Source of the DNA: an uncultured Oscillibacter sp.
Lineage (GTDB): Bacteria > Bacillota > Clostridia > Oscillospirales > Oscillospiraceae
DNA: 64,000 bases
Assembly: GCA_910583785.1 (NCBI GenBank)
Contig: CAJTZK010000011.1
Span: 49,871 to 113,870 of the forward strand
Direction: 5' to 3'
A program made the translations under genes and the position numbers. This document shows positions 44,209 through 52,290 of this stretch, one piece after another. How positions within the stretch are numbered: position 1 is the stretch's first letter; every line of letters begins with the position of its first letter. The notes beneath the pieces are model-generated. The model did not search any database. It was not told where the DNA came from and saw only the letters and a program-made list of their open reading frames with translations.

Positions 44209-45096
44209 ATGAAATTCAACAACCCCACTGGCTCCATCGTCGCCATGATCACCCCCTTCCACCAGGACGGCAGCGTCAATTTCGACGTGCTCACCCAGCT
44301 GCTGGAGCGCCAGATTGCCGCCGGGACCGACGGCATCCTCACCCTGGGCACCACTGGCGAGTACCCCACCATGAGCCACGAGGAGGACGCTTCCGTGGTG
44401 GCCCACACCATCAAGGTGGTAAACGGCCGGGTGCCCGTCATCGTGGGCAGCGGCTCCAACTGCACCGCCACCCAGCTGGAAAAGAGCCTCGAGTACCAGG
44501 ACATGGGGGCCGACGCCCTGCTGCTCATCGCCCCCTACTACAACAAGGCCAACCCCCAGGGCATGCTCCGCCACTTCACCGAGACGGCGGACCGGGTGAA
44601 GATTCCCTGCCTGCTCTACAACGTGCCGGGCCGCACCGGATGCTCTATCCCCGTCTCCGTGGTGGAACAATTGGCAAAGCACCCCAACATCTCTGGCATC
44701 AAGGAGGCCAGCGGCGATCTGTCCTACGCCATGAAAATCGCCCACTGCGTGGGACCGGACTTCGCCCTCTACTCCGGCAACGACGACATCACCCTGCCCT
44801 TAATGGGCATCGGCGGCAGTGGCATCATCTCCGTCTTCGCCAACGTCTGCCCGGACGTGTGCCACCAGATGGTGGCGGACTACGCCGGGGGGAACCGGGC
44901 CCGTGCCCTGGAGGCAAACCTGAAATACCTGAAGCTGATGAACGGCCTCTTCATGGAGGTGAACCCCATCCCGGTGAAAGCCGCCATGAACATGATGGGC
45001 CTGAACGTGGGGCCCCTGCGCCTGCCCCTGTGCGAGATGAGCGGCGGGCACCAAGAAGCCCTCCGGGCCATACTGGAGGAGGCGGGGCTGCTGTGA
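44209..45096 (+). CDS. dapA: 4-hydroxy-tetrahydrodipicolinate synthase
   Basis: 295-residue TIM barrel condensing pyruvate and aspartate semialdehyde. AMITPFHQDGSVNFDVL, LGTTGEYPTMSHEE, APYYNKANPQGMLRHF, LYNVPGRTGCSIP (Tyr) and Schiff-base Lys165 in SGIKEASGDL are present. CTGGAGG precedes the ATG at 44209. First gene of the riboswitch-controlled operon; dapB overlaps its stop. Confidence 0.96.
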   Translation: MKFNNPTGSIVAMITPFHQDGSVNFDVLTQLLERQIAAGTDGILTLGTTGEYPTMSHEEDASVVAHTIKVVNGRVPVIVGSGSNCTATQLEKSLEYQDMGADALLLIAPYYNKANPQGMLRHFTETADRVKIPCLLYNVPGRTGCSIPVSVVEQLAKHPNISGIKEASGDLSYAMKIAHCVGPDFALYSGNDDITLPLMGIGGSGIISVFANVCPDVCHQMVADYAGGNRARALEANLKYLKLMNGLFMEVNPIPVKAAMNMMGLNVGPLRLPLCEMSGGHQEALRAILEEAGLL

Positions 45097-45812
45097 ACTA
45101 TATTTTGATTGGCCGGGGGAAAATGGGTTCCCTCATCCGGGAGACGGCTCAGGCCGCCGGAGACGAGATTCAGGCTTCCTTTGACATCAACGACATCGAC
45201 CAGCTGGGGAAGCTCGGGAAGGCGGCCGACGTGGTCATCGACTTCTCCCGGCCCGGGGCCCTGCCGGAGGTGGCGTCCTATGTCCGCCGGACCGGGACGC
45301 CCCTGCTCTCCGGCACCACCGGCCTCTCCCTGGCGGACCACGCCCTGCTGGAAAGCCTGGGCGCGTTTGCTCCGGTGCTCTGGTCCGCCAACTACTCCCT
45401 GGGCGTGGCCGTGCTCTGCCGGGCCCTGGCGGCGGTCTCCGGGGTTTTGAAGCCGGACTTTGACATCGAGCTGACGGAGACCCACCACAACCAGAAGGCC
45501 GACGCCCCCAGCGGCACCGCCAAGCTGCTGCTGGAGGCCATGGACCCCGCCCACGCCCTGGCCCCGGTCTATGGCCGGGAGGGGAACACCGGGCAGCGGC
45601 GGAAAGAGGAAATCGGCATCCATGCCCTCCGGGGGGGCACCGTGGCGGGGACCCACACCGTCCACTTCTTCGGCCCGGACGAGGAGCTGGAATTCACCCA
45701 CCGGGCCGCCAGCCGCCAGATTTTCGTCAACGGCGCGCTGCACATGGCCCGGCTCCTGCCGGGGAAGCCCAATGGGGTCTACGACTTGCAAAAAATTCTG
45801 TTTGGCGCGTAA
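45093..45812 (+). CDS. dapB: 4-hydroxy-tetrahydrodipicolinate reductase
   Basis: 239 residues, NAD(P)H reductase. The Rossmann start is short (VNYILIGRGKMGSLI), followed by VVIDFSRPGAL, SGTTGLS, ANYSLGVAVL, and the substrate site ETHHNQKADAPSGTAKLL. A GTG start at 45093 overlaps the dapA TGA; GGAGGAGG lies upstream. An open frame continues far upstream through the riboswitch, but that part is not coding. Confidence 0.95.
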   Translation: MNYILIGRGKMGSLIRETAQAAGDEIQASFDINDIDQLGKLGKAADVVIDFSRPGALPEVASYVRRTGTPLLSGTTGLSLADHALLESLGAFAPVLWSANYSLGVAVLCRALAAVSGVLKPDFDIELTETHHNQKADAPSGTAKLLLEAMDPAHALAPVYGREGNTGQRRKEEIGIHALRGGTVAGTHTVHFFGPDEELEFTHRAASRQIFVNGALHMARLLPGKPNGVYDLQKILFGA

Positions 45813-45902
45813 GGGCGGCCCGGCCCTCTCTCCCAGGCGCTCCCAGAACCGGGCGGGCCCTCCGGCCCGTCCCGGCACCTTGTTTATCAGGAGGTTCTTT
45901 TT

Positions 45903-46598
45903 ATGAACGCACAGGAGATCATTGATTATATTGCAAACTCCGAGAAAAAGACCCCGGTGAAGCTCTACGTCAACACCACGGGCCCCGTGGACTTCGGCTC
46001 CGCCAAGGTCTTCGGCTCTGGGAACAGCTTCACCGTCTTCGGCGACTGGGCGGAACTGGGCCCCATTCTGGAGGCCAGCCGGGACAGCATAGCCGACCTG
46101 GTCATAGAAAATGACCGCCGGAACTCCGGCGTGCCCATGCTGGACCTCAAGGGCATCCCGGCCCGGATCGAGCCCGGCGCCGTCATCCGGGAAAAGGTGG
46201 AAATCGGCGAGGGGGCCGTCATTATGATGGGGGCCGTCATCAACATCGGCGCGGTGGTAGGCCCGGGTACCATGATCGACATGGGGGCCGTACTGGGAGG
46301 CCGGGCCACCGTGGGGGCCCGCTGCCACATCGGCGCGGGAGCCGTGCTGGCCGGGGTGGTGGAACCCGCTTCGGCCACCCCCGTCATCGTGGAGGACGGG
46401 GTGCTGGTGGGGGCCAACGCCGTGGTCATCGAGGGGGTCCATATCGGCCAAAACGCCGTGGTGGCCGCCGGGGCCGTCGTCATTGAGGACGTGCCCGCAA
46501 ACGCCGTGGTAGCGGGAAGCCCCGCCCGGGTCATCAAGATGAAGGATGAAAGGACAGAGGGCAAGACCGCTCTTGTGGACGCCCTCCGCAAATTGTGA
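45903..46598 (+). CDS. dapH: Tetrahydrodipicolinate N-acetyltransferase
   Basis: 231 residues. An N-terminal helical domain (MNAQEIIDYIANSEKKTPVK) precedes a left-handed beta-helix of hexapeptide repeats (IEPGAVIREKVEIGEGAVIM, GARCHIGAGAVLAGVVEP, VIVEDGVLVGANAVVIEG), ending VVAGSPARVIK. This is the DapH (N-acetyl) rather than DapD (N-succinyl) form, judged by the ~230-residue length and Firmicutes-type N-terminus. CAGGAGG precedes the ATG; gap to dapB is 90 nt. Confidence 0.93.
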   Translation: MNAQEIIDYIANSEKKTPVKLYVNTTGPVDFGSAKVFGSGNSFTVFGDWAELGPILEASRDSIADLVIENDRRNSGVPMLDLKGIPARIEPGAVIREKVEIGEGAVIMMGAVINIGAVVGPGTMIDMGAVLGGRATVGARCHIGAGAVLAGVVEPASATPVIVEDGVLVGANAVVIEGVHIGQNAVVAAGAVVIEDVPANAVVAGSPARVIKMKDERTEGKTALVDALRKL

Positions 46599-46661
46599 CG
46601 CCGGGAACCAGGGGCCCCGCTCCCGCATGGTGAATCCGCCAAGGGACCATCCCGCGAAAAA

Positions 46662-46692
46662 ACCGGAGGGCTCACGCCCTCCGGTCTTCTAT
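46662..46692. terminator. Bidirectional terminator between dapH and lysA
   Basis: A 9-bp stem ACCGGAGGG / CCCTCCGGT with a 6-nt loop; six A on the left give a T-run in the lysA direction, and TCTTCTATT follows on the right. Confidence 0.8.
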
Positions 46693-46787
46693 TGCGCTAG
46701 AACCAGGCTCCGCCGCCCCGGGCGGACGCCGGGCCGCCTGGGCGGGGCAGCGCTCTTTCGGGTTCCGGTTCCCCCGGGAAACACAGC

Positions 46788-48047
46788 TCACCAAATCAAC
46801 GTCGCGAAATAGTCCTCCAGCGTTTCCGCCCGGCGGATCAGCTCCACGCCGCCGTCCTCCCGGAGGAGCAGCTCCGCCGAGCGGAGCTTGCCGTTGTAGT
46901 TGTAGCCCATGGAAAACCCGTGGGCCCCCGCATCGTGGATCACCAGCAGGTCCCCCCGCTCTACCTTGGGCAGCATCCGGTCCACGGCAAATTTGTCGTT
47001 GTTCTCACAGAGGCTCCCCGCCACGTCGTACTGGTGGTCGCAGGGGGCGTCTTCCTTCCCCATGACCGTGATATGGTGGTAGGCTCCGTACATGGCGGGG
47101 CGCATCAGGTTGCAGGCACAGGCATCCACGCCGATATACTCCTTATAAATGTGTTTCTCATGGATGGCCCGGGTAACCAGGTGGCCGTAAGGGGCCAGCA
47201 TATAGCGGCCCAGCTCCGTGTACAGGGCCACGCTGTCCATCCCGGCGGGAACCAGGATTTCCTCATAGGCCTTCCGGACTCCCTGGCCAATGACAGCGAT
47301 GTCGTTCTCCGTCTCCTCCGGGCGGTAAGGCACGCCCACGCCGCCGGAGAGGTTGACAAAGGTGACCCGGCACCCCGTCTCCGCCTGGAGCTCCGCCGCC
47401 AGCTGGAAGAGGATGCGGGCCAGGGCGGGGTAATACTCATTCGACAGCGTGTTGGAGGCCAAGAAGGCGTGAATGCCGAACTCCTTGGCTCCCAGCTCCT
47501 TCAGCCGCCGGAAGGCCTCCGCCAGCTGGGGACGGGTCATGCCGTACTTGGCGTCGCCGGGGGTGTCCATCACCTGCACGCCGTCCCGGCTCTCCCCCAG
47601 GGTAAAGACTCCGCCGGGGTTGTAGCGGCAGCAGATTTTTTCCGGGATCTTTCCCACGGCGCTGGCGAGGGTGTCAATGAGGGTGATGTCGTCCAGGTTG
47701 ACGATCCCCCCCAGGCGGCAGGCGGCCTGGAACTCCTCCTCCGTGGTGTTGTTGGAGGAGAACATCACCCCCGCCTCCCCGGTAATCCCACAGCCCTCCG
47801 CCAGGGCCAGCTCCGCCAGGGAGGAGCAGTCGCAGCCGCAGCCCTCCTCGTGGAGGATTTTCAAAATGGCCGGGGTAGGCGTGGCCTTCACGGCGAAATA
47901 CTCCCGGAAGCCGGGATTCCAGGCGAAGGCGGCCTTTAACCGCCGGGCATTCTCCCGGATGCCCTTCTCGTCGTAGATGTGGAAGGGAGTGGGATATTGG
48001 GCGGCAATAGACTCCAGCCGCTCCTTTGTGACAAAGGGTGTTTTCAT
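46788..48047 (-). CDS. lysA: Diaminopimelate decarboxylase
   Basis: 419-residue fold III PLP enzyme making lysine from meso-DAP. PTPFHIYDEKGIRENARRLK, PLP Lys54 in YFAVKATPTPAIL, MFSSNNTTEEEF, VNLSGGVGVPYRPEE and ACACNLMRPAMYGAYHHI are seen. Start at 48047 (MKTPFVTKERL) after GAGG; a longer reading is possible. It is convergent with dapABH and has its own consensus promoter, so it is not under the riboswitch. Confidence 0.94.
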   Translation of the reverse strand: MKTPFVTKERLESIAAQYPTPFHIYDEKGIRENARRLKAAFAWNPGFREYFAVKATPTPAILKILHEEGCGCDCSSLAELALAEGCGITGEAGVMFSSNNTTEEEFQAACRLGGIVNLDDITLIDTLASAVGKIPEKICCRYNPGGVFTLGESRDGVQVMDTPGDAKYGMTRPQLAEAFRRLKELGAKEFGIHAFLASNTLSNEYYPALARILFQLAAELQAETGCRVTFVNLSGGVGVPYRPEETENDIAVIGQGVRKAYEEILVPAGMDSVALYTELGRYMLAPYGHLVTRAIHEKHIYKEYIGVDACACNLMRPAMYGAYHHITVMGKEDAPCDHQYDVAGSLCENNDKFAVDRMLPKVERGDLLVIHDAGAHGFSMGYNYNGKLRSAELLLREDGGVELIRRAETLEDYFATLIW

Positions 48048-48083
48048 AAAACGACCTCGCATCTTTTAAAATCTGATTTTTCT

Positions 48084-48113
48084 ATTGTATCCGCCGCCTT
48101 CCCGCCCTGTCAA
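48084..48113 (-). promoter_or_regulatory. Promoter of lysA
   Basis: Minus strand: TTGACA (perfect), 18 nt, TACAAT, 37 nt before the ATG. Confidence 0.7.
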
Positions 48114-48158
48114 GAAGTTTCCCCAAAATCCCGCGATATTCTTTTCAAAAAATAACCC

Positions 48159-48187
48159 TTGTCTTCCGCCGCCGCCGGGGGTACAAT
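48159..48187 (+). promoter_or_regulatory. Promoter of the yedF operon
   Basis: TTGTCT, 17 nt, TACAAT, 33 nt before the ATG at 48220; divergent from lysA. Confidence 0.6.
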
Positions 48188-48219
48188 GGAGGGGACAACC
48201 ATCAAACGGAGGTATCGCT

Positions 48220-48837
48220 ATGGGTAGAATCGTGGTAAACGCCGTGGGCGAACAGTGCCCCATCCCGGTGGTGAAAGCCACCCGGGCCCTGCGGGGGATG
48301 ACCGAGCCCGGGATTTTGGAGGTCCATGTAGACAATGAAATCGCCGTACAGAACCTGGCCCGGATGGCCGCCGGGCACAAGCTGGAAGCCAAATCCGAAA
48401 AGCTGGGCGAGAAGGAATTTGTGGTCTCCATGGAGGTGACGGCCCCCGCCGGGGAAGCCCCCCTGGAGGAGCCGCCCCTGGACTGCGCCCCGGACCAGCG
48501 GGGAACCCTGGTGGTGGCGGTGGACAGCGCGGTCATGGGCCGGGGCAGCGACGAGCTGGGAGGAGTCCTGATGAAGGGCTTTCTCTTCGCCGTCAGCCAG
48601 CTCCCGGAGCTGCCCCGCACCATGCTCTTTTACAACGGCGGGGCCTCTCTCACCTGCAAGGGCTCCGGCTCCCTGGAGGACCTGAAAAGCCTGGAGGCCC
48701 AGGGGGTGGAAATCCTCACCTGCGGCACCTGCCTGAACCACTACGGCCTGGCGGAGGAACTGGCGGTAGGCGGCGTCACCAATATGTACTCCATCGTGGA
48801 AAAGCTGGCGGGAGCAGGCAAGGTGGTCAAGCCGTGA
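48220..48837 (+). CDS. yedF: Sulfurtransferase-like selenium metabolism protein YedF
   Basis: 205 residues in two parts: a TusA-like domain (1-70) with the Cys motif GEQCPIPVVKATRAL, then a DsrE-like domain (about 90-205) with MLFYNGGASLTCKGSGS and the C-terminal Cys pair TCGTCLNHYGL. YedF proteins co-occur with SelD and are thought to handle selenium as a perselenide carrier. ACGGAGG precedes the ATG. The next gene overlaps its stop, joining carrier and desulfurase. Confidence 0.92.
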   Translation: MGRIVVNAVGEQCPIPVVKATRALRGMTEPGILEVHVDNEIAVQNLARMAAGHKLEAKSEKLGEKEFVVSMEVTAPAGEAPLEEPPLDCAPDQRGTLVVAVDSAVMGRGSDELGGVLMKGFLFAVSQLPELPRTMLFYNGGASLTCKGSGSLEDLKSLEAQGVEILTCGTCLNHYGLAEELAVGGVTNMYSIVEKLAGAGKVVKP

Positions 48838-49982
48838 TTTACCTGGACAACGCCGCCACCACCCGGGCCAAGCCCCCCGGCGTGGCCCGGGCCGTCCTGG
48901 AGGCCCTGGCCTCCTACGGCAACTGCGGCCGGGGAGCCCACGAGGGGGCCCTGTCCGCCGCCCGGGCCATCTATGAAACCCGGGAAAAAACCGCCGCCCT
49001 CCTGGGCTGCCCCCGGGCGGACCACGTGTGCTTCACCCAGAACTCCACCCAGGCCCTGAACACCGCCATCAGCGGCCTGCTGGGGCCCGGGGACCACATT
49101 CTCTCCACGGACCTGGAGCACAACTCCGTTCTCCGGCCCCTCTACCGCCTCCGGGAGCAGGGGGCGGCGGTGGATTTCGTCCCCGCCAGCAAACGGGGGA
49201 ACCTGGATTACAGCGGGTTTGAACGGCTCCTCCGGCCGGAGACGAAAGCCGTGGTCTGCACCCATGCCTCCAACCTGACAGGGGACGCGGTGGACATCGA
49301 GTGGATAGGCCGCTTCACCCGGGAGCACGGCCTCCTCTTCCTTCTGGATGCCTCCCAGACGGCGGGGGTCCTCCCCATTAATATGGACTCCCTGGGCATT
49401 GACGTGGTGTGCTTCACCGGGCACAAGAGCCTCATGGGCCCCCAGGGCACCGGGGGGCTGTGCCTCCGGGAGGGGCTGGAGGTCCGCCCCTTTGCCGTGG
49501 GGGGCACCGGGGTCCAGAGCTACTCCAGGGCCCAGCCCGGCGAGTACCCCGCCCGGCTGGAGGCCGGGACCCTGAACGGCCACGGCCTGGCGGGGCTGAG
49601 CGCCGCCCTGGACTTCCTGAGGGAAACCGGGACCGGGGTCATCCACGCCTGGGAGGACGCTTTGGCCCGTCGGTTTTACGAGGCGGTCCGGGACCTGCCG
49701 GGAGTGACGGTTTACGGGGATTTCACCCTCCCCCTCCGGGCTCCCATTGTCACGCTGAACATCGGAGGCCTTGACTCGGCCCAGGTTTCCGACGAGCTGG
49801 CGGAGCGGTTCGGCATCGCCACCCGGCCCGGGGCCCACTGTGCCCCCAGGCTCCACCGCGCCCTGGGGACAGAGAGCCAGGGGGCCGTGCGCTTCTCCTG
49901 GTCCTATTTCAACACGGAGGCCGAGACGGATGCGGCGGCGGAGGCGGTCCGCGTCCTGGCCCGGGAGGCGGCGGAGGCATGA
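48834..49982 (+). CDS. Cysteine desulfurase-like aminotransferase class V (selenium-cluster type)
   Basis: 382-residue PLP enzyme. YLDNAATTRAKPPGVARAV, TQNSTQALNTAI, LEHNSVLRPLYRL, DASQTAGVLPI and PLP-Lys loop GHKSLMGPQGTGGL are canonical; active-site Cys is in TRPGAHCAP. It takes S or Se from (seleno)cysteine. A GTG start at 48834 overlaps the yedF stop, and its own stop overlaps the DUF3343 start, so three proteins are translationally coupled. Likely a dedicated S/Se donor rather than the house-keeping IscS. Confidence 0.88.
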   Translation: MIYLDNAATTRAKPPGVARAVLEALASYGNCGRGAHEGALSAARAIYETREKTAALLGCPRADHVCFTQNSTQALNTAISGLLGPGDHILSTDLEHNSVLRPLYRLREQGAAVDFVPASKRGNLDYSGFERLLRPETKAVVCTHASNLTGDAVDIEWIGRFTREHGLLFLLDASQTAGVLPINMDSLGIDVVCFTGHKSLMGPQGTGGLCLREGLEVRPFAVGGTGVQSYSRAQPGEYPARLEAGTLNGHGLAGLSAALDFLRETGTGVIHAWEDALARRFYEAVRDLPGVTVYGDFTLPLRAPIVTLNIGGLDSAQVSDELAERFGIATRPGAHCAPRLHRALGTESQGAVRFSWSYFNTEAETDAAAEAVRVLAREAAEA

Positions 49983-50218
49983 GGGAAAAAACGGAGAAAT
50001 GCGTGGTGACCTTCCGCACCACAGCGGGGGCCATGGCCATGGAGGCCGCCTGCAAGGCGGCGGCCCTGCCGGGGCGGCTGATTCCTGTCCCCCGGAGCGT
50101 CACCGCCGGATGCGGCCTGTGCTGGGCCGCGCCGCCGGAGAGCCGGGAGGCCCTGGAGAAGCTAGTGATCAAAAAACACTTGGATGTGGACGGGATTTAT
50201 GCTATCATCCTTTCATAG
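49979..50218 (+). CDS. DUF3343 putative Se/S carrier-like protein
   Basis: 79 residues. VVTFRTTAGAMAMEAACKAA, PGRLIPVPRSVTAGCGLCW and LDVDGIYAI match DUF3343, small proteins with a conserved Cys pair (CGLC) proposed to bind sulfur or selenium. The ATG overlaps the desulfurase stop (ATGA). Confidence 0.85.
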   Translation: MREKTEKCVVTFRTTAGAMAMEAACKAAALPGRLIPVPRSVTAGCGLCWAAPPESREALEKLVIKKHLDVDGIYAIILS

Positions 50219-50230
50219 AGGTGATGCCAA

Positions 50231-50404
50231 GTGGCGAATATCTGCGAGGACTGCGTGTGCTATGACTACGACGGGGAGCTGGAGGCTTTCGTCTGCACCA
50301 TGGATCTGGACGAGGACGAAATGGAACGCTTCTTGAAGGGAACCAGCACCGCCTGTCCCTTCTACCGCCCCGGCGGGGACTACAAAACCGCCGCAAAACA
50401 GTGA
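50231..50404 (+). CDS. DUF6472 small Cys-rich protein
   Basis: 57 residues, GTG start after GAGGTGATG. Cysteines at 5, 8, 10, 22 and 42 in VANICEDCVCYDYDGELE, FVCTMDLDEDEMERFL and TACPFYRPGGDY suggest a metal site. The Y-D-x-D ... C ... DxDEDEMxR ... CPFYRPGD pattern is that of DUF6472 proteins found in Oscillospiraceae. It lies 12 nt after DUF3343 and 15 nt before the Nudix gene. Confidence 0.8.
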   Translation: MANICEDCVCYDYDGELEAFVCTMDLDEDEMERFLKGTSTACPFYRPGGDYKTAAKQ

Positions 50405-50419
50405 GGGAGGGGGAACGCC

Positions 50420-50938
50420 ATGGAACTGGTCGATTTATACGACGAAAACCGCCTCCCCCTGGGGAAAACGGCGGAACGAAGCGCCCCCAAGGGCCCCGGC
50501 GAGCTACGGCTGGTGGTCCACGTCTGCGTCTTTGACCGCCGGGGACGGCTGCTGATCCAGCAGCGGGCGGCGGAGAAATTCATCTTCCCGAACCTCTGGG
50601 ATGTGTCCGTAGGCGGCGGCGTGGACGCCGGGGAGACCAGCCGCCAAGGGGCGGAGCGGGAAGTCCGGGAGGAGCTGGGCGTTTCCCTGGACCTGAGCAG
50701 CCTCCGGCCCTCGGTGACGGTGAACTTCGACGGCGGCTTTGACGATTTTTATATTCTCACAAAGGACCTCTCCCTGGAGGACCTGACCCTCCAGGGAGAA
50801 GAGGTGCGGGCCGTCCGCTGGGCCTCTTTGGAGGAGATTCTGGACATGCTGGGCCGGGGAACCTTCATCCCCTATCCGGAGAGCTTCCTGTGGTTCCTCT
50901 TTGACATGCGGGACCAGTTCGGCTTTCCCACGAAATAG
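50420..50938 (+). CDS. Nudix hydrolase (isopentenyl-diphosphate isomerase-like/YfcD group)
   Basis: 172 residues. The Nudix box is complete (GGVDAGETSRQGAEREVREE, then LG). MELVDLYDENRLPLGKTAER is typical of the YfcD/IPP-isomerase-like subgroup. Substrate unknown. GGAGGGGG precedes the ATG. Last gene of the yedF transcript, ended by a strong terminator. Confidence 0.9.
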   Translation: MELVDLYDENRLPLGKTAERSAPKGPGELRLVVHVCVFDRRGRLLIQQRAAEKFIFPNLWDVSVGGGVDAGETSRQGAEREVREELGVSLDLSSLRPSVTVNFDGGFDDFYILTKDLSLEDLTLQGEEVRAVRWASLEEILDMLGRGTFIPYPESFLWFLFDMRDQFGFPTK

Positions 50939-50941
50939 CGC

Positions 50942-50976
50942 AAAAAACCGGAAGGGGCCTCCCCTTCCGGTTTTTT
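50942..50976. terminator. Bidirectional terminator between Nudix and zincin genes
   Basis: A 16-bp arm pair (AAAAAACCGGAAGGGG and complement) with a 3-nt loop gives A/T tracts on both sides. Confidence 0.92.
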
Positions 50977-51365
50977 CAGGAATCGCTCTCCCCGTATTCC
51001 TCCTGCCAGGAGGCCATCTCCGCCTCGTCCTTGTCGTCCAGGGCGTGCAGGCCGCTCCGGCCCTCCATGTGGTGGGTCAGCTCGTGGGAGAGGGTCTGCC
51101 GGAGCTCCTGCTCCCAATCCTCTCCGGTCCAGTCCTCGTTTTCCGCCATGGCGGCGAAAGAACCATAGTAGAGGTTGATATACCGCCCCAGCAGGTCATT
51201 GCAGTACTCCCCCAAAATGTATACCTGCCCCTTGGGGAACTCCTGGTCCGGCACCGCGTCCTCCTGGAGGTTGACGCCTCCGTTGAGCCCGTCAAACAGC
51301 GCCTCCGGGAAGGACTCCGCCAGCTCGTCCAGCAAATCCCCCGCCTGTTCAAAACTCAGGACCAT
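50976..51365 (-). CDS. Zincin-like metallopeptidase family protein (DUF1025 type)
   Basis: 129 residues. SHELTHHMEGRSGLHALDDK supplies HExxH plus the third ligand, the family signature. PKGQVYILGEYCNDLLGRY is also typical. The ATG at 51365 overlaps the end of the HAD gene by 10 nt, with GGAGGG only 3 nt away, so it depends on translational coupling. Small cytoplasmic metalloprotease; natural substrate unknown. Confidence 0.85.
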   Translation of the reverse strand: MVLSFEQAGDLLDELAESFPEALFDGLNGGVNLQEDAVPDQEFPKGQVYILGEYCNDLLGRYINLYYGSFAAMAENEDWTGEDWEQELRQTLSHELTHHMEGRSGLHALDDKDEAEMASWQEEYGESDS

Positions 51366-52018
51366 GGGCCCTCCAGGATGGCGGCCTCCAGCTCTTCCAT
51401 AGTGTCCGCCAGGCGGTCCGCCCCCGCTTCTTCCAGGGAGGCGCGGGGCCGGAAGCCCCAGGTAACGCCGCAGGCTTTCAAGCCCGCGTTATGGCCCGTG
51501 TGCATGTCCGTGGCGCTGTCGCCCACAAAGAGGGTGGTTTCCGGCTCCGCCCCCAGCTCCTTCATGATGTTGTGAAGGCCCGCCGGGTCCGGCTTCACGG
51601 GCACGCCGTCCACCTTTCCCCGGACCAGCTGGAAAAAGCCCGGCAGGTAGTGCTCCACCATCTCCCGGCTGAAGCTGTCCGCCTTGTTGGAGTAGACGGC
51701 CATCTGGACCCCGGCGGCCTTCAGGCGCTCCAAAAGCTCCGGAATACCGGGGTAGGACACGGTGGCGTCCATGTTGTGCTCCCCGTAGTACTCGCTGAAC
51801 TGGGCGAGCGTGTTCACCAGAATCAGGGGGCTCTGGCAGCCCTCGGGGGAAAACCTGGCAACCAGGTTGGGAATGCCGTGGCCCACCATGGCCTTGAAGG
51901 CCTCCAGGGAGTGCTCCGGCCAGCCGTTGCGGCGGCAGACCCAGTTCCCGGCGGCGGCCAGGTCCTCGATGGTGTCCAGCAGGGTCCCGTCCAGGTCGAA
52001 AATTACGGTATGATACAT
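51356..52018 (-). CDS. HAD-family hydrolase (phosphoglycolate phosphatase-like)
   Basis: 220 residues. Motif I VIFDLDGTLLDTIEDLA, motif II VYSNKAD, motif III KPDPAGL and motif IV FVGDSATDMHTGHNAG are all present with a helical cap in between. Typical of Gph/PpaX proteins. ATG at 52018 with GAGG five bases upstream. Precedes the zincin gene in the same transcript. Confidence 0.9.
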   Translation of the reverse strand: MYHTVIFDLDGTLLDTIEDLAAAGNWVCRRNGWPEHSLEAFKAMVGHGIPNLVARFSPEGCQSPLILVNTLAQFSEYYGEHNMDATVSYPGIPELLERLKAAGVQMAVYSNKADSFSREMVEHYLPGFFQLVRGKVDGVPVKPDPAGLHNIMKELGAEPETTLFVGDSATDMHTGHNAGLKACGVTWGFRPRASLEEAGADRLADTMEELEAAILEGPWS

Positions 52019-52086
52019 ATGCACCTCATAAATCAGTTATCAGAATGGTAAAGGGCCTGCTCCATCAAAATTTCCAGGCCACAAAT

Positions 52087-52115
52087 ATTCTAACAAGCCC
52101 CCTCCCCCTTTGCAA
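52087..52115 (-). promoter_or_regulatory. Promoter of the HAD-zincin pair
   Basis: Minus strand: TTGCAA, 17 nt, TAGAAT, about 70 nt before the ATG. Confidence 0.55.
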
Positions 52116-52203
52116 GTGACGAAGGGACTGAAAGCCAAGGCTTACGGCGGCGGCTTTTTTAGCGTATCTGGCAAAAAGGAACGGGAAACCGGAAGGGGCA
52201 CCC

Positions 52204-52232
52204 TTGACTTTTTCTCCCAAAGCGTGGATAAT
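52204..52232 (+). promoter_or_regulatory. Promoter of gltX
   Basis: TTGACT, 17 nt, GATAAT, 58 nt before the ATG. A small hairpin GCCGGG/CCCGGC (52256-52271) lies in the leader just before the RBS. Confidence 0.65.
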
Positions 52233-52290
52233 GGCAGTGTCTTATTACCAAACCCGCCGGGCTTCCCCGGCTTGACATGGAGGTTTACCT

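Noticed and set aside
43884..45812. One long open frame that would fuse 400 residues to the front of DapB
   Set aside because: The upstream part runs through the lysine riboswitch, the terminator and dapA in another frame; DapB has its own GTG and RBS overlapping the dapA stop.
44880..46628. 582-codon minus-strand open frame opposite dapB-dapH
   Set aside because: Low-complexity His/Gly-rich shadow of two certain enzymes.
52019..52290. T-box riboswitch before gltX
   Set aside because: No T-box sequence (TGGNACCGCG-like), and the leader after the promoter is too short.
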